A DNA stretch of 7,458 bases from CAVPGH01 sp046726955 (GTDB lineage: Bacteria > Acidobacteriota > Vicinamibacteria > Fen-336), in contig JBKPBQ010000522.1 of the NCBI GenBank assembly GCA_046726955.1, forward strand, positions 1 to 7,458, in the 5' to 3' direction. The translations under genes were made by a program, and so were the position numbers. Below, piece after piece: positions 6,667 to 7,458 of the stretch (its first letter is position 1; the number at the start of each line of letters is the position of its first letter). Under the pieces are notes generated by a model. It was not told the origin of the DNA. It saw only the letters and a program-made list of their open reading frames with translations, and did no database searches.

Positions 6667-7458
6667 GCGGCGCCAGCGCGCAGGCGGCGATCCCGGCGAG
6701 CCCGGTGGCGAACGCGGCGAGGGCTACGCTCCGCCAGCGGGGGCGATAGACGAGCGTCCACTCCTGGTCGCCGCCGGGAGCGACGAGAGCCTGGTAGCGC
6801 CCGTCGGCTTCGAGCAGGACCGTCGTGGGACCGCTGACCTGCCAGTCGCGGTGGTAGCCGTCGAGCACCAGGACGAAGCCCGGGGGCGTACGAGCCCGGA
6901 TTCGGACGGTGTGAGGGTCGAGCCGCTCATACCGGACTTCCGGCTCGCCCGCCGGTGGCGCCGCTGCCGCGTACACCGGGTGCGGCTCCTTCGTGAGGAG
7001 CACGGTGCGCCGAGGGTCGAAGTCCGGCGATTCGATGCGCGAAGGGATGGCCGCCGCGGGCACGACCTCGTGCCGCGGGACCCACGACGCTCGGGGCAGC
7101 GGATCGCGCAGCTCGTAGAGGATGAGCGGCTCCTGTATCTCCCGGAGCTTGGCCGTTGCCTTAAGGACCACGCGCTCGTCCGCGACGGGTTTGAGCGCGA
7201 GGACGTAACGAACGTTCGCGAGTCGGAGCCGCGCGTGGTGCTCCGCGAAGCGCCGCGGAGAGAGCTCGGCCACCTCCAGGGTCGAGCCCTCGGGCGCGTA
7301 GCCCGTCGAGTCGACGTCGAAGGCGCCCTCGAAGCCGTCGAGCATCTGCGTGCGGGGCATGAGCGATTGCCGCTCCGCCGAGTAGAGCGCCGTGTCGAGC
7401 CCCCGGAAGATGACGGCCGGCTCCCAGTAGACGTCCGGAGTGTCGGCGGGGCCGTAAG
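6629..7458 (-). CDS. YfhO-like membrane protein, C-terminal part only (runs off the right edge)
   Basis: The frame is open from the right edge to TGA at 6629-6631 and gives 275 residues; there is an internal Met at 7358-7360, but coding-like sequence continues upstream, so that Met is unlikely to be the start. The visible part is the soluble C-terminal region plus a last helix (about 242-263 of the visible residues). It aligns by eye with the end of the 4330-6666 protein. LRLANVRYVLALKPV matches LRRAGVAHVLSLDAL, both have a RDPLP/REPLP step, and VLLEADGRYQALVAPGGDQEWTLVYRP matches VLRADGRHRAVPIPAGESRVRLSYRP. The two are therefore paralogues, though well diverged. The usual PGW motif is replaced by RDW. 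The membrane-embedded, presumably catalytic part lies outside the window. The role is probably in glycan transfer or surface-polymer modification, with unknown substrate. Confidence 0.8.
   Translation of the reverse strand, partial: YGPADTPDVYWEPAVIFRGLDTALYSAERQSLMPRTQMLDGFEGAFDVDSTGYAPEGSTLEVAELSPRRFAEHHARLRLANVRYVLALKPVADERVVLKATAKLREIQEPLILYELRDPLPRASWVPRHEVVPAAAIPSRIESPDFDPRRTVLLTKEPHPVYAAAAPPAGEPEVRYERLDPHTVRIRARTPPGFVLVLDGYHRDWQVSGPTTVLLEADGRYQALVAPGGDQEWTLVYRPRWRSVALAAFATGLAGIAACALAPLRTRADRTPGPR

Noticed and set aside
6629..6700. Possible bidirectional terminator between the convergent genes (GC-rich palindromic bases around 6650-6685)
   Set aside because: The complementary GCGCGC stretches have no T-run on either strand and fall inside coding sequence; they look like codon-usage effects.
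4293..6749. Plus-strand frame of 818 aa, longer than the YfhO-like gene it overlaps
   Set aside because: It is the next reading frame of the real gene, extremely rich in Arg and Pro with no membrane helices or motifs; the 4330 frame has clear helices and family motifs.
7358..7360. ATG as the start of a 243-aa protein
   Set aside because: The frame stays open to the window edge with plausible coding sequence, there is no ribosome site, and a YfhO-like C-terminal region without its membrane part would be incomplete.

Overview
The window is a high-GC (about two-thirds G+C by eye), gene-dense piece of a bacterial chromosome. It holds two blocks: a type IVa pilus motor operon on the minus strand and a pair of large YfhO-like membrane proteins. 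PilB and PilT resemble the sequences I know from Myxococcus and related Deltaproteobacteria and from Acidobacteriota. The gene order pilB-pilT-pilC is also the myxobacterial order. I would place the source in Acidobacteriota, Myxococcota or a neighbouring high-GC soil lineage, but the sequence alone does not decide between them. I see no tRNA, rRNA, CRISPR array, insertion sequence or phage gene, and nothing that looks recently acquired.

Positions 1-4256 (minus strand) hold the pilus block, transcribed right to left. A good sigma70-type promoter (TTGACA, 17-bp spacer, TACGAT; 4228-4256) lies upstream of pilB (extension ATPase, 616 aa). Then come pilT (retraction ATPase, 374 aa, GTG start) and pilC (inner-membrane platform protein, whose C-terminus is cut by the left edge). 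The gaps are 62 and 35 bp. pilT and pilC each have a perfect AGGAGG ribosome site, while pilB has a weaker one. PilB powers pilus assembly, PilT powers retraction, and PilC is the membrane platform through which both are thought to act. The pilin and the rest of the machine are not in the window.

Positions 4182-4329 are the only sizeable non-coding stretch (148 bp), a divergent control region. It contains the pilB promoter and leader, a perfect 7-bp inverted repeat (4271-4290) that could be an operator, and a weaker candidate promoter facing right.

Positions 4330-7458 hold two YfhO-like (GT-C-type fold) multi-pass membrane proteins in convergent orientation. The first (4330-6666, plus strand, 778 aa) is complete. 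The second (6629-7458, minus strand) enters from the right edge and only its C-terminal 275 residues are visible. Their C-terminal domains are recognisably homologous and the 3' ends overlap by 38 bp. They are probably involved in transfer or modification of a cell-surface or protein-linked glycan. A link to pilus glycosylation is a hypothesis based on position only.

I found no clear evidence of a wholly new system. The points most worth checking are the operator-like palindrome, the unusual glycine-rich and acidic linker in PilB, and the convergent YfhO-like pair next to the pilus operon.
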